16,567 bases of DNA from the NCBI GenBank assembly GCA_028868335.1, contig JAGWUU010000033.1, positions 1 to 16,567 on the forward strand, written 5' to 3'. Source of the stretch: Sphingomonadales bacterium (GTDB taxonomy: Bacteria; Pseudomonadota; Alphaproteobacteria; Sphingomonadales; Sphingomonadaceae). The position numbers and the translations under genes are program-made. Of this stretch, positions 1 through 7,481 are shown piece by piece. The notes under the pieces were generated by a model. The model ran no database searches. It worked only from the letters and a program-made list of their open reading frames with translations, and had not been told where the DNA came from. Positions within the stretch are counted from its first letter, which is position 1; each line of letters begins with the position of its first letter.

Positions 1-96
1 GGCACCGCCAGCTCGGCCCACGCCAAGGCGATGTCCGAACGGGTCCAGCCGCTGGTCGACCGCGCGGCGGAATTCGCGCGGCGTGCCGGGATGTAG
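1..96 (+). CDS. 3' end of an unrecognised gene (partial)
   Basis: Frame 1 is open from the window edge to a TAG at 94-96 and encodes 31 residues ending in ...RAAEFARRAGM. The piece is Ala/Arg-rich and probably alpha-helical. Codon use is GC-rich like the neighbours, and the stop lies only 6 bp before the stop of the convergent protease gene, which fits a real gene end. Too little is visible to name a family; the start and any domain lie outside the window. Confidence 0.55.
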   Translation, partial: GTASSAHAKAMSERVQPLVDRAAEFARRAGM

Positions 97-102
97 CGTC
101 GG

Positions 103-2493
103 TCAGAACCGCCTGACCCAGCTTGCCGCTACGCCCTTGTCATCGGGCATGGTCGCGAGATGCCCCGGGTTCTTGCGATAGAACAGGCTGAGCAAGGCAG
201 TGCCGTCGCCGAGATTGCCGCGCCACATCAGTTCGGAATCAATCTCGCGGGTGCGCGGAGCCAGTGAGAGGAACTGGTCCGCCACGGTCGGCTGAAGCGT
301 CGCGTAGGAATAGGCGATCGGAAGTTGCAGCGATAGGCCGCCGCTCTCGACGCGAAGGGGTTGCGACAGGCGCAGGCTGATGCTGTCATCGGCCGCGAAC
401 AGCGCGTCGCGGGAGAGATCGAGCGACCATGCCGTCGAAGCAAGGCGCGCGGTTGGTGACACGCCCATGGCACCGCGCGACCACGTCATTCCGCCTCTCA
501 AGGCTCCGCCCAGACGCCAGCGCCCGGCGAACCGCCACCGGCCATTGAGATCGAGGAACAGGCTGTCCGCACCCGCCGAGGGCAGGCCGTCCTGAAACCG
601 TGCGCCCAGCAACGTCCCGCGTTCACCGAGCCAGGTGATCCCCGCGGCGGCGCGAAGCGCGCCGAATGTCCGGTCGGCGTAGAGGCCCAGGCGGTCGGCG
701 GACGCCAATTTCGTCTGCGCCACCACGCTGGTCGAACTGGACAACGGTGCCGCCGCCAGGGTGATCCCGTGATCGGCCGAAATCGAAAGCCCCCATGGGC
801 CAAGCTGGTGCCGCACCGCCGCGGCGATGGTATTGTCCCGCTCGAAACCCAGATCTTCCAGCGGGGATCGCGCCATCAGGAAGCCCGGCTCATCGTGTCC
901 CTGAAGGATGGATACCAGCCCGTCCGAGCCCTGGGCGAAGGCGAAAGCCAGTTGGGTCTGGGCGGAAAGCCGTGAGATCACACGCCCCGCAAGCACACGC
1001 GACTGCTCCGTATCGTGATCGCTGAGGCGCAATTGCCCTGTCCACGCCAGGCGTGCGTCGCGCGCATGGTCATCGACTGAAAACGAGAGCGCGAGGCGAT
1101 CGGTTCCCATAGCGAGCCTGCGCGTCTCAAGCTCCAGCGCGGGCGCAAGTCTTGGCGCGACGCGGGCGACATTCATCCTTGCCGCCAGGTTCACCTGATA
1201 GGCCCGGCCATATTCATCGAGCACGATCGCCTTCATGCCCGATCCCGCAGCGGTCACCGCATCGCCCATTGGCGTGGACGTGACGCCCGTGCTGCCGGTC
1301 AGCGGCACGGCCATTGTCGAGCCCGCGAGGGTCATGGTTCCCTGCGGCGCGAAAGCGGCGGTTATGTCCAGTATCCCGCGCCCGTAGATGACATCGGTTC
1401 CGGTCGCGCCGCCATCCTTCGCGGTGCGCAGCAGAAGATCGACCACCTGCGTTGCGCTGAGGTTGGGGAAGGCCTGGCGCAGCAAGGCAACCGCGCCCGC
1501 GATCTGCGGGGCGGAAAAGCTCGTGCCGGAGAACACATAGACCGAGCGTGTTCCGTCGGCGTTGGTGACTACCTCCATCACGCCATTCTTATAGACGCAG
1601 CAAACACCCTCGCCGCGGGCAGCCAGAAACCATGAAGCTTCCGTACCGGCGCGGTTGGAGAACGAGGATATGACGTTGTTGACGTCCACCGATCCGGCGA
1701 TGATGACATTGCCATTGCCAGCGGCGCGCAGTCCGGCGGCGAAGGGATCGGGGTTGTTCGGATTGACGGCCGGATCAGTGGATGCGCCATCATTGCCGGC
1801 GGAGACGACGACCACCACGTTGTTGGCCGCGGCATTGGCGACGGCGCTGGTCATCACGGATGCCGGAGTCGAGCCCCCCAGGGATATGTTGATGACACGC
1901 GCGCCAGCCGCGACGGCGGCATTCACCCCCTGGGCGATATTCGAATCCGCGAACTGGCAACCGCTCTTCGGGTCGGTCGCGACGGCCGTGGCGCACGTCC
2001 CCGGATCATCGGTACGGAACATGGCGATATTGGCGCTGTAGGCAATTCCCATGATTCCGGTGTTGTCGCGCGCCGCGGCCGCGACCATCGCAACATTGGT
2101 TCCGTGATCGCTGTCGGCATTGTTCAGCCCCCGGTTGCCCGCGATATCGCGTGAGGCAGGCAGGATGCGGCCGGCAAATTCCGGGCTGGTCGTGTCTATC
2201 CCCGAGTCAACGATGCCGATCGTCACTCCGGTTCCGGAATAGCCCTGGGTCCAAGCCGTAATCGCGCCGTGCTGCGCCGGACCATCGGAGCGATTGTATT
2301 CGCTGGTGATGAAGGCCGAGGACGGGATGGGCGTCGGAGTTGGTGTGGGCGTCGGCGTGGGCGTTGGTGTCGGCGCGGGCGTCACCGGGGCAGAGCTGAT
2401 GCTCGACCCTCCGCCGCATCCGCCAAGCGCAGCGATCGCGGCAAGAGTGACGCATCCATGCCATAGCCTCAGCCCAAAAGCCTGCGCAGTCAT
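103..2493 (-). CDS. S8 subtilisin-like serine protease, autotransporter type with lipobox-like leader
   Basis: A predicted surface or secreted endoprotease of 796 residues. Numbered from the ATG at 2493, the leader has a hydrophobic core ending in a lipobox-like LGGC (Cys26). A Pro-Thr dipeptide linker follows at about 40-56. The S8 domain (about 60-380) shows the Asp96 motif (GIVDSGIDTT), the His130 motif (DHGTNVA), oxyanion Asn234 (SAGNDG) and Ser325 (GTSFSAP), so the triad is intact. Residues from about 430 to the end look like a beta-barrel translocator and finish in ...WVRRF, with the terminal Phe typical of outer-membrane proteins. Four Cys (167, 179 and the vicinal 298-299) could form disulfides. 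I chose ATG 2493 over the ATG at 2514 because GGGGA lies about 8 nt upstream and it gives a normal-length leader. Lipidation is inferred, since Gly at -2 is not the commonest residue. Bordetella SphB1 is a characterised subtilase autotransporter lipoprotein. Confidence 0.9.
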   Translation of the reverse strand: MTAQAFGLRLWHGCVTLAAIAALGGCGGGSSISSAPVTPAPTPTPTPTPTPTPTPIPSSAFITSEYNRSDGPAQHGAITAWTQGYSGTGVTIGIVDSGIDTTSPEFAGRILPASRDIAGNRGLNNADSDHGTNVAMVAAAARDNTGIMGIAYSANIAMFRTDDPGTCATAVATDPKSGCQFADSNIAQGVNAAVAAGARVINISLGGSTPASVMTSAVANAAANNVVVVVSAGNDGASTDPAVNPNNPDPFAAGLRAAGNGNVIIAGSVDVNNVISSFSNRAGTEASWFLAARGEGVCCVYKNGVMEVVTNADGTRSVYVFSGTSFSAPQIAGAVALLRQAFPNLSATQVVDLLLRTAKDGGATGTDVIYGRGILDITAAFAPQGTMTLAGSTMAVPLTGSTGVTSTPMGDAVTAAGSGMKAIVLDEYGRAYQVNLAARMNVARVAPRLAPALELETRRLAMGTDRLALSFSVDDHARDARLAWTGQLRLSDHDTEQSRVLAGRVISRLSAQTQLAFAFAQGSDGLVSILQGHDEPGFLMARSPLEDLGFERDNTIAAAVRHQLGPWGLSISADHGITLAAAPLSSSTSVVAQTKLASADRLGLYADRTFGALRAAAGITWLGERGTLLGARFQDGLPSAGADSLFLDLNGRWRFAGRWRLGGALRGGMTWSRGAMGVSPTARLASTAWSLDLSRDALFAADDSISLRLSQPLRVESGGLSLQLPIAYSYATLQPTVADQFLSLAPRTREIDSELMWRGNLGDGTALLSLFYRKNPGHLATMPDDKGVAASWVRRF
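2329..2380 (-). repeat. Degenerate 6-bp repeat coding a Pro-Thr linker
   Basis: On the minus strand about eight CCN-ACN codon pairs alternate with varying third bases (CCAACG, CCCACG, CCGACG, CCCACA and so on), encoding (Pro-Thr)n in the protease. Silent third-position differences suggest the peptide is kept by selection rather than by recent slippage. It probably forms an extended spacer between the anchored N-terminus and the catalytic domain. Confidence 0.85.
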
Positions 2494-2672
2494 ACCCGGC
2501 GTCCCCTGCCTCATGCGAATGGAGCAAACCGTATTTTGCCTGTTATGAATGTGGACCGCAAATGCTTAACCGCAGATTTCTTTTGCCGTGCGCCCCTCTT
2601 CCTGCCTTGCTCCCCGGCATCCGGCGCGATAGGCGACCCTACGGCCACAAGGGCTGAACAGGAGTATCCGAG
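2494..2672. promoter_or_regulatory. Divergent intergenic region between the protease gene and dapD
   Basis: This 179-bp stretch separates two outward-facing starts and must carry promoters for both. Positions 2525-2590 are clearly more AT-rich than their surroundings. I do not see a convincing -35/-10 pair on either strand. A good ribosome binding site, AGGAG at 2660-2664, serves dapD with 8-nt spacing. Confidence 0.35.
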
Positions 2673-3512
2673 ATGTCCGCCGATCTTGCAGCCGCGATCG
2701 AAGCCGCGTGGGAAGCCCGCGATGGCGTAACCCCCGCCAGCACCGACGTGCGCGAAGTGGTCGACGCCGCGATCGAATTGCTCGACAGCGGCAAGGCCCG
2801 CGTCGCCGAGCCGGACGGCCAGGGTGGCTGGAAGGTCAACCAGTGGCTCAAGAAGGCGGTGCTGCTGTCCTTCCGACTGAACGACAACGCCGTGGTGCCG
2901 AACGGCTCGGCCGGGTCGCCAGCTTTCGACAAGGTTCCTTCGAAGTTCGAAGGCTGGGGTGAGAACCGCTTCCGCGAAGCCGGCTTCCGCGTGGTCCCCG
3001 GGGCAGTGGTGCGGCGCGGGTCGCATATCGGCAAGGGCGTGGTGGTCATGCCCAGCTTCGTCAACATCGGCGCCCATGTCGGTGAGGGATCGATGGTCGA
3101 CACCTGGGCGACGGTCGGCTCCTGCGCGCAGATCGGCAAGAACGTGCACCTGTCCGGCGGGGTCGGGATCGGCGGCGTGCTCGAACCGCTCCAGGCCGGT
3201 CCCGTGGTGATCGAGGACAACTGCTTCATCGGCGCGCGCAGCGAAGTGGTCGAAGGGGTGCGGGTGTGCGAAGGCGCGGTGCTGTCGATGGGCGTATTCA
3301 TCGGCGCATCGACCAAGATCGTCGATCGCACCACCGGCGAAGTCCACATCGGCCGCGTCCCGCCCTATGCCGTTGTCGTCCCCGGATCGATGCCGGGCAA
3401 GCCCCTGCCCGACGGATCGCCCGGCCCCTCGCTCTACTGTGCGGTGATCGTCAAGACGGTCGATGCCCAGACCCGCGCCAAGACCGGGATCAACGACCTC
3501 CTGCGCGACTAG
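2673..3512 (+). CDS. dapD: 2,3,4,5-tetrahydropyridine-2,6-dicarboxylate N-succinyltransferase (DapD)
   Basis: DapD transfers succinyl from succinyl-CoA to tetrahydrodipicolinate in the succinylase branch of meso-DAP/lysine synthesis, in the cytosol as a trimer. The protein has 279 residues, the usual family length. An alpha-helical N-terminal domain (1-100) is followed by hexapeptide repeats of the left-handed beta-helix from about 105 to 215 (GSHIGKGVVV, NIGAHVGEGS and so on). Asp143 (MVDTW) and Glu191 (GARSEVVEG) sit where the family's catalytic Asp and Glu lie. AGGAG 8 nt upstream fixes the start. A channel-like gene begins 9 bp after the stop, so the two are probably co-transcribed, although no functional link is evident. 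Confidence 0.97.
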   Translation: MSADLAAAIEAAWEARDGVTPASTDVREVVDAAIELLDSGKARVAEPDGQGGWKVNQWLKKAVLLSFRLNDNAVVPNGSAGSPAFDKVPSKFEGWGENRFREAGFRVVPGAVVRRGSHIGKGVVVMPSFVNIGAHVGEGSMVDTWATVGSCAQIGKNVHLSGGVGIGGVLEPLQAGPVVIEDNCFIGARSEVVEGVRVCEGAVLSMGVFIGASTKIVDRTTGEVHIGRVPPYAVVVPGSMPGKPLPDGSPGPSLYCAVIVKTVDAQTRAKTGINDLLRD

Positions 3513-3521
3513 GCACACGAC

Positions 3522-3956
3522 ATGCCGCAACTGCTGATCCAGTTCGTGGTTTCGGCGCTGATGGTGGTGCTGTGCGTGACGGTCCACGGGTTCGGGCTGT
3601 TTGGGCTTGCCCACGCCCTGCGCACCGAAACCGCTGTGGAGCGGATGCGCCGGATTCAGCCGCTGAGCCCGCGCGGCGTTGCTTTCACCCTGGGGATCGT
3701 CGTCGCGATCCTTGCGCTCCACGGGATCGAGATCTGGACCTTTGCCTTCATCTACCTGATCACCGGCGCGGTGCCGGGGCTTGAGCACGCGCTCTACTTT
3801 TCGACGATCAGCTATTCGACAGTAGGGTACAACGATACCCACATCGTCGCGAGCTGGCGCCTGGTGGGTGCATTCGAGAGCATTCTGGGCATGGTCCTGC
3901 TCGGTTGGTCGACCGCGTTCTTTTTCCGCATGCTGGGGCGGATCGAGGCGCACTGA
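3522..3956 (+). CDS. Small K+-channel-like membrane protein with an altered selectivity filter (TVGYND)
   Basis: A 144-residue inner-membrane protein. Predicted membrane segments lie at about 5-30, 52-72 and 112-136. Between the last two is a pore-helix and filter-like stretch, ALYFSTISYSTVGYND (about 90-105). This matches the Ion_trans_2 pore loop, in which K+ channels have TVGYGD, but here the second filter Gly is Asn (Asn104). The protein has no cytoplasmic sensor domain. It starts 9 bp after dapD without a strong ribosome binding site, which suggests translation coupled to dapD. Ion selectivity cannot be stated, because non-canonical filters may conduct other cations or not conduct at all. 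Confidence 0.8.
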   Translation: MPQLLIQFVVSALMVVLCVTVHGFGLFGLAHALRTETAVERMRRIQPLSPRGVAFTLGIVVAILALHGIEIWTFAFIYLITGAVPGLEHALYFSTISYSTVGYNDTHIVASWRLVGAFESILGMVLLGWSTAFFFRMLGRIEAH

Positions 3957-3957
3957 T

Positions 3958-3984
3958 AGCGCTTCGCAAAAACAGTGAAGCGCT
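3958..3984 (+). terminator. Perfect 8-bp inverted repeat, possible attenuator or terminator
   Basis: AGCGCTTC (3958-3965) and GAAGCGCT (3977-3984) are perfect complements around an 11-nt loop, 2 bp after the stop of the channel-like gene. No T-tract follows, so it is not a classical intrinsic terminator. It could stabilise the 3' end of the upstream mRNA, terminate weakly or bind a regulator. Confidence 0.45.
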
Positions 3985-4034
3985 TGCACCGCCATCGTGC
4001 TATTCTTGCGCGTCTCGCAACGCAGGAGGACGTC

Positions 4035-4238
4035 ATGCACCGCGAAGGCGAAGAAATTCACATCAGCACCGAGGAAGCGCGTTCAGGCCGACGCGGAAAC
4101 CATGTGATCACCGTCCTGATCGTCAGCCTGGGACTAGCCATCGCCGCCATGTCGATTGCCTGGATTACCGGCGCGCTGACATCGCGCGATGCGGCGGGGA
4201 ACCTGCGCCCGGCTGCGGGCGCTTCACCCGCGCCCTGA
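4035..4238 (+). CDS. Small single-pass membrane protein (67 aa), unknown function
   Basis: The ATG at 4035 is preceded by a strong AGGAGG (4025-4030), so I prefer it to the upstream in-frame ATG at 3975, which lies inside the inverted repeat. A charged N-terminus (1-22) precedes one hydrophobic segment at about 23-46 (VITVLIVSLGLAIAAMSIAW). A short Ala/Pro-rich tail follows. I recognise no domain. The stop is 12 bp from the stop of the convergent FMN reductase gene. The separate strong ribosome binding site suggests it is translated independently of the channel gene. Confidence 0.75.
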   Translation: MHREGEEIHISTEEARSGRRGNHVITVLIVSLGLAIAAMSIAWITGALTSRDAAGNLRPAAGASPAP

Positions 4239-4245
4239 TCAGGAA

Positions 4246-4258
4246 GGGCTCTAAGCCC
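4246..4258. terminator. Short inverted repeat at the convergent gene ends
   Basis: GGGCT (4246-4250) and AGCCC (4254-4258) flank the CTA that forms the stop of the minus-strand FMN reductase gene, just after the plus-strand stop at 4236-4238. The position fits a shared bidirectional terminator. However, the stem is only 5 bp, the loop is 3 nt and no T-tract follows, so support is weak. Confidence 0.25.
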
Positions 4259-4808
4259 GTTCGCGCAGGTGCGCGGCGAACCCGGCGACATATTGCGCGA
4301 CAAGGCCAAGCGTTGCCGGATCGGCGATGTCGCCCTGATCGTCGATCAGACCGGCGACCCGCGATACCATCAACCGCCCTTCGCTCCACAGCTCGGCACC
4401 CAGCGTGCGCAGCACCGGAAGCCAGGCGTTCTGCGACAGGATGGTGCCAAACCCGCCCGGTGAAGCGCCGATCACCGCAACCGGCTTTCCACCAAACACC
4501 CGCGAGATGTCTGCGGCGGGACGGCTGGCCCAGTCGATCGCGTTCTTCAGCACGCCGGGGATCGAATTGTTGTATTCGGGCGTGACGATCAGCAGGCCAT
4601 CGGCCTCGGCGATCCGGTCCTTGAGCGCGGTGACGGCAGCGGGAATGCCCTGCGCCGTTTCCAGATCGCCGTTGTAGAGCGGAATCGCATCGATCGGGCA
4701 ATCGATCAGTGTCACGCCCGGCGGTGCGACCCGATGCGCGGCGCGCAGCAGCGCGCGGTTGTAGGAGCCCGAGCGCAGGCTTCCGGCGATTGCGGCGATG
4801 GTGACCAT
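4251..4808 (-). CDS. NAD(P)H-dependent FMN reductase (flavodoxin-like)
   Basis: A predicted cytosolic flavoprotein of the NADPH-dependent FMN reductase family that reduces FMN or other acceptors such as quinones, azo or nitro compounds; the real substrate cannot be read from sequence. It has 185 residues, typical for the family. The FMN phosphate loop is GSLRSGSYNRAL (9-20), and the second flavin-contacting motif is TPEYNNSIPGVLKNAIDW (76-93). I took ATG 4808 because GGAG lies 7 nt upstream and the family signature begins immediately. It starts 13 nt after the M19 stop on the same strand and is almost certainly the last gene of that operon. Confidence 0.92.
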   Translation of the reverse strand: MVTIAAIAGSLRSGSYNRALLRAAHRVAPPGVTLIDCPIDAIPLYNGDLETAQGIPAAVTALKDRIAEADGLLIVTPEYNNSIPGVLKNAIDWASRPAADISRVFGGKPVAVIGASPGGFGTILSQNAWLPVLRTLGAELWSEGRLMVSRVAGLIDDQGDIADPATLGLVAQYVAGFAAHLRERA

Positions 4809-4821
4809 GAAGCACTCCGGC

Positions 4822-6081
4822 TCAGAATGTCGTCGGACTTTCGATCGGCGCATCGTTGCGGTGCGCCGCGGCATAGGCCTCCGCCGCCTTCAGCACCCGC
4901 ATCATGTTGCCGCTGGCAAGCTTTTCCAGATCGGCCTGGCTCCACCCCTCGCGGGCCAGTTCGGTGAACAGCGCAGGATATTTGGAGACGTCCTCCATCC
5001 CCTTCACCCCGGTGTCGATCCCGTCCATGTCACCGCCTAGCCCGACGTGATCCGCACCGATGCGCCTGGCGATGTAGTCGATCTGCCCGGCGACGTCGGC
5101 GATCGAACCGGTCGGCGCGGGGTTGGCCTTGACCCATTCGTCCAACGCCGCCTTCGCCGCATCGGGAAAGCCAATGTTGAGCGCCTTCAGCCGCGCTTCC
5201 TCGCCGGCGCGGCGGGCGCTCCACTGGCGCGTATCCTCGACCACGTAGGCCGGGAAGAAGTTGACCATCACGATCCCGCCGTTGACCTTGATCGCGTCGA
5301 GCGCGGCGTCGGGCACGTTGCGCGGGTGATGGTTGATCGCACGGGCGTTGGAATGGCTGACGATCACCGGCGCGCCCGCCACCGCCAGGGCGTCCATCAT
5401 GGTCCTTTCGCTGACATGGGCCAGGTCGACCAGCACGCCGATCCGCTGCATCTCGCGCACCACGTCCTTCCCGAACGGCGTCAGCCCCTGGGGCATCGGT
5501 ACGTCGGTGGCGCTTTCCGCCCAGGCGAGGTTCTTGAAGTGGGTCAGCGTCATGTAGCGCGCGCCCAGCGCGTGCATCTGGCGCAGCACCGCCAGCGATC
5601 CGCCGATCGAATGCCCCCCCTCCATACCAAGCAGCGATGCGATCCGGTGGTTCTTCCACGCATTCTGGACACAGGCGCTGTCGGTGCAGAACTGCATGTC
5701 GGCGGGGTAGCGCGCGATGATCCGCTTCATCACATCGATCTGCTCGAGCGTCGCCTGAACCGCCTGCGGTTCGGGCAGGTTGGCCGAGACATAGACCGAC
5801 CAGAACTGCGCCCCGACCTTACCTGCTTTGAGTCGCTTGAGATCGGTCATCATCGGCGCAACGCCCTTGGCGGCATCGCCGGTGCCGGTGGTGTCACGAA
5901 AGTCGAAGTCGCCCAGCACATCCTTGCGCCGTTCGCGCATCTGTTCGGGCACGTCGTTGTGCCCGTCCCACACCGGCGCGGCCCTGAGCGCGGCGGCGGC
6001 AACAGCTTCAGGCGTTTGGGCGGCGCCTGGACCGGCCAGCAGGAGCAGAGCCAAACCCGAGGAGACGATAGCCAGGCGCAT
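4822..6081 (-). CDS. Membrane dipeptidase, peptidase family M19 (renal dipeptidase type), exported
   Basis: A zinc dipeptidase of the M19 amidohydrolase-like family. Members hydrolyse dipeptides, often with D-residues at the C-terminal side. The protein has 419 residues with a Sec signal peptide (about 1-21, cleavage near GAA-QT), so it probably acts in the periplasm. All expected metal ligands are visible: His41 and Asp43 (WDGHND), Glu154 (GMEGGH), His222 (LAHVS) and His243 (VSHSN). GGGAG 8 nt before the ATG at 6081 supports this start; the longer upstream reading frame would bury the signal peptide. It lies 61 nt after the lysozyme-like gene and 13 nt before the FMN reductase gene, all on the same strand. 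This suggests a role in cleaving small envelope or nutrient peptides. Confidence 0.93.
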   Translation of the reverse strand: MRLAIVSSGLALLLLAGPGAAQTPEAVAAAALRAAPVWDGHNDVPEQMRERRKDVLGDFDFRDTTGTGDAAKGVAPMMTDLKRLKAGKVGAQFWSVYVSANLPEPQAVQATLEQIDVMKRIIARYPADMQFCTDSACVQNAWKNHRIASLLGMEGGHSIGGSLAVLRQMHALGARYMTLTHFKNLAWAESATDVPMPQGLTPFGKDVVREMQRIGVLVDLAHVSERTMMDALAVAGAPVIVSHSNARAINHHPRNVPDAALDAIKVNGGIVMVNFFPAYVVEDTRQWSARRAGEEARLKALNIGFPDAAKAALDEWVKANPAPTGSIADVAGQIDYIARRIGADHVGLGGDMDGIDTGVKGMEDVSKYPALFTELAREGWSQADLEKLASGNMMRVLKAAEAYAAAHRNDAPIESPTTF

Positions 6082-6142
6082 TGCGAGAACTCCCTGTTGT
6101 AGAATGCCCAGAGCTAACCGCACAAACCTTTGACCACAAGGC

Positions 6143-7330
6143 TCAAGCCGGAAGATCCCCGGCATCCGCCAACACCCTGAGCATCACCGCCGCGCCGCAC
6201 TGCTGCGACCGGGCGTTCGGATCGAAACGGCCATCGGCAACGAATTTCCCGCGATCGTAGAGGGTGGAGAAGCTCCACAGATAGGGGCTTGCCCGCCCCG
6301 CCCGGCGATAGCCGAAGCCGTTGTACGCCTCGAGCCGGTAGAGCAGGCGCGGCATGCTCCAGTCGGTTTGCCCGGCAAAGCCCATCAACCGCAGCGCATC
6401 GGCGGCGCTATCCTCCCAGTCGCTGGGCGGCAGCCACTTGAGCGGCCTGCCTGCCGGAACCTGATGGGTGCGCTGGGTAAGCGGAAAGTCCCCGTTGTGC
6501 AGGTGGGCACGGAAATTGAAGCTCGCTTCCAGCCCATGCACCGCGGCGATGAAGTACCATGGCACTCCCAGCCGCTTGCCGACGCCTTCGTAGCGCTCGC
6601 GCGATTGGCGCATCATCGTGAGGTGCCAGGTTGCGCTGTCCTGATGCTCGGGCCGCACCCGCGCCGAGGCGAACCACGAAGCATATTCTCCCGCAATGTC
6701 GTCGAAGTGCAGCGATGTCGAAGGCCGGGGCGCCAAAATCTCAGGTTCGGGCAGGGCAGCCTGCGACAGTTCGATCTTCGCAAGGCCGAGGGGTTGGCTT
6801 CCACCGGGTGCGTCGGCCAGCCGCAAGGGGCGCACCGGCGATCCGGTCAAATGCAGCAGGCTCCCGCTCTCGGTCCTGATGCCGGGCGGCGCACCGACGG
6901 ACTGGCCGAACCATGCGTCGGGCGCGTCATACTGCGTGCGGTGAAGCTTGGCGAGCAATCCGCCTGCCTGATCCGCCAGATCGGGGCTCACCGTCGCGGC
7001 CCGGTCGATCAAGGCGACCAGCCGCGGCATCGCCGATTCGTATAGACGATCGGGATCGGTTGGTAGCGCCCCGTCTCCGAACGCCAGCGGCGAGGTTGGC
7101 AGATGCATGGCCTTGGCCTGCTCCTCCATCCTCATCACACCCGAAACGATTTGCGCAGCCTGGCCAAGTTCCGGCGGCAGGGCCGCGCGCAGAGGCTCGG
7201 GCAGCTTGCCACCAAGCAACCTGCCAAGATCGCCAAGGCTCTGCATTGCGCGCACCGGAACCGCGATGGCCAGCGCAGCGAGCGACAAGCCAGTCCCAAG
7301 TGCGGCGCGACGGCTGAAGGCAGCGTACAT
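6143..7330 (-). CDS. Tat-exported lysozyme-like protein (putative peptidoglycan hydrolase)
   Basis: A 395-residue exported protein. The leader has a twin-arginine motif (SRRAAL at 6-11), a hydrophobic core and a VRA cleavage site near residue 28. Residues 30-235 are alpha-helical and unrecognised. The C-terminal part (about 240-390) resembles lysozyme-family proteins of bacteria and phages. Its core, GVPWYFIAAVHGLEASFNF (255-273), offers Glu268 as candidate catalytic acid. It continues with HLHNGDFPLTQRTHQVPAGR and ends with LEAYNGFGYR and SPYLWSFS motifs. A Gly/Ala-rich leader and GAGGGGGTGAG before ATG 7330 support the start. It heads a minus-strand operon with an M19 dipeptidase. Muramidase activity is inferred from these motifs only; a binding-only role is possible. 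Confidence 0.8.
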   Translation of the reverse strand: MYAAFSRRAALGTGLSLAALAIAVPVRAMQSLGDLGRLLGGKLPEPLRAALPPELGQAAQIVSGVMRMEEQAKAMHLPTSPLAFGDGALPTDPDRLYESAMPRLVALIDRAATVSPDLADQAGGLLAKLHRTQYDAPDAWFGQSVGAPPGIRTESGSLLHLTGSPVRPLRLADAPGGSQPLGLAKIELSQAALPEPEILAPRPSTSLHFDDIAGEYASWFASARVRPEHQDSATWHLTMMRQSRERYEGVGKRLGVPWYFIAAVHGLEASFNFRAHLHNGDFPLTQRTHQVPAGRPLKWLPPSDWEDSAADALRLMGFAGQTDWSMPRLLYRLEAYNGFGYRRAGRASPYLWSFSTLYDRGKFVADGRFDPNARSQQCGAAVMLRVLADAGDLPA

Positions 7331-7481
7331 CGACTCACCCCCTCGTGGCCAAGTCTATCATTTCCTTGGCAAAGGGCCAGATGGACACATCGGGGAAGGC
7401 CACCACCTGTTGTCGGGCAACGGATGGTCGGGATGCGCGAAGGGCTTGCGCACGGCGGCCGGTCATGCTTGCGCTGCCCGG
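7331..7481. promoter_or_regulatory. Divergent intergenic region, lysozyme-like gene / TauE-like permease
   Basis: These 151 bp lie between two outward-facing starts and must hold promoters for both. Apart from the ribosome binding site of the minus-strand gene just after 7330, I see no convincing promoter hexamers, palindrome or riboswitch. Confidence 0.3.

Noticed and set aside
2294..2548. Plus-strand frame encoding a Gly-Val repeat peptide
   Set aside because: It is the complementary-strand reading of the Pro-Thr linker repeat in the protease gene.
2511..4061. 516-codon open frame on the minus strand
   Set aside because: Antisense to dapD and the channel gene, both of which have clear family motifs; the translation shows no domain.
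5047..6102. 351-codon open frame on the plus strand
   Set aside because: Antisense to the M19 dipeptidase gene, whose metal ligands are all intact; the translation is His/Arg-rich without motifs.
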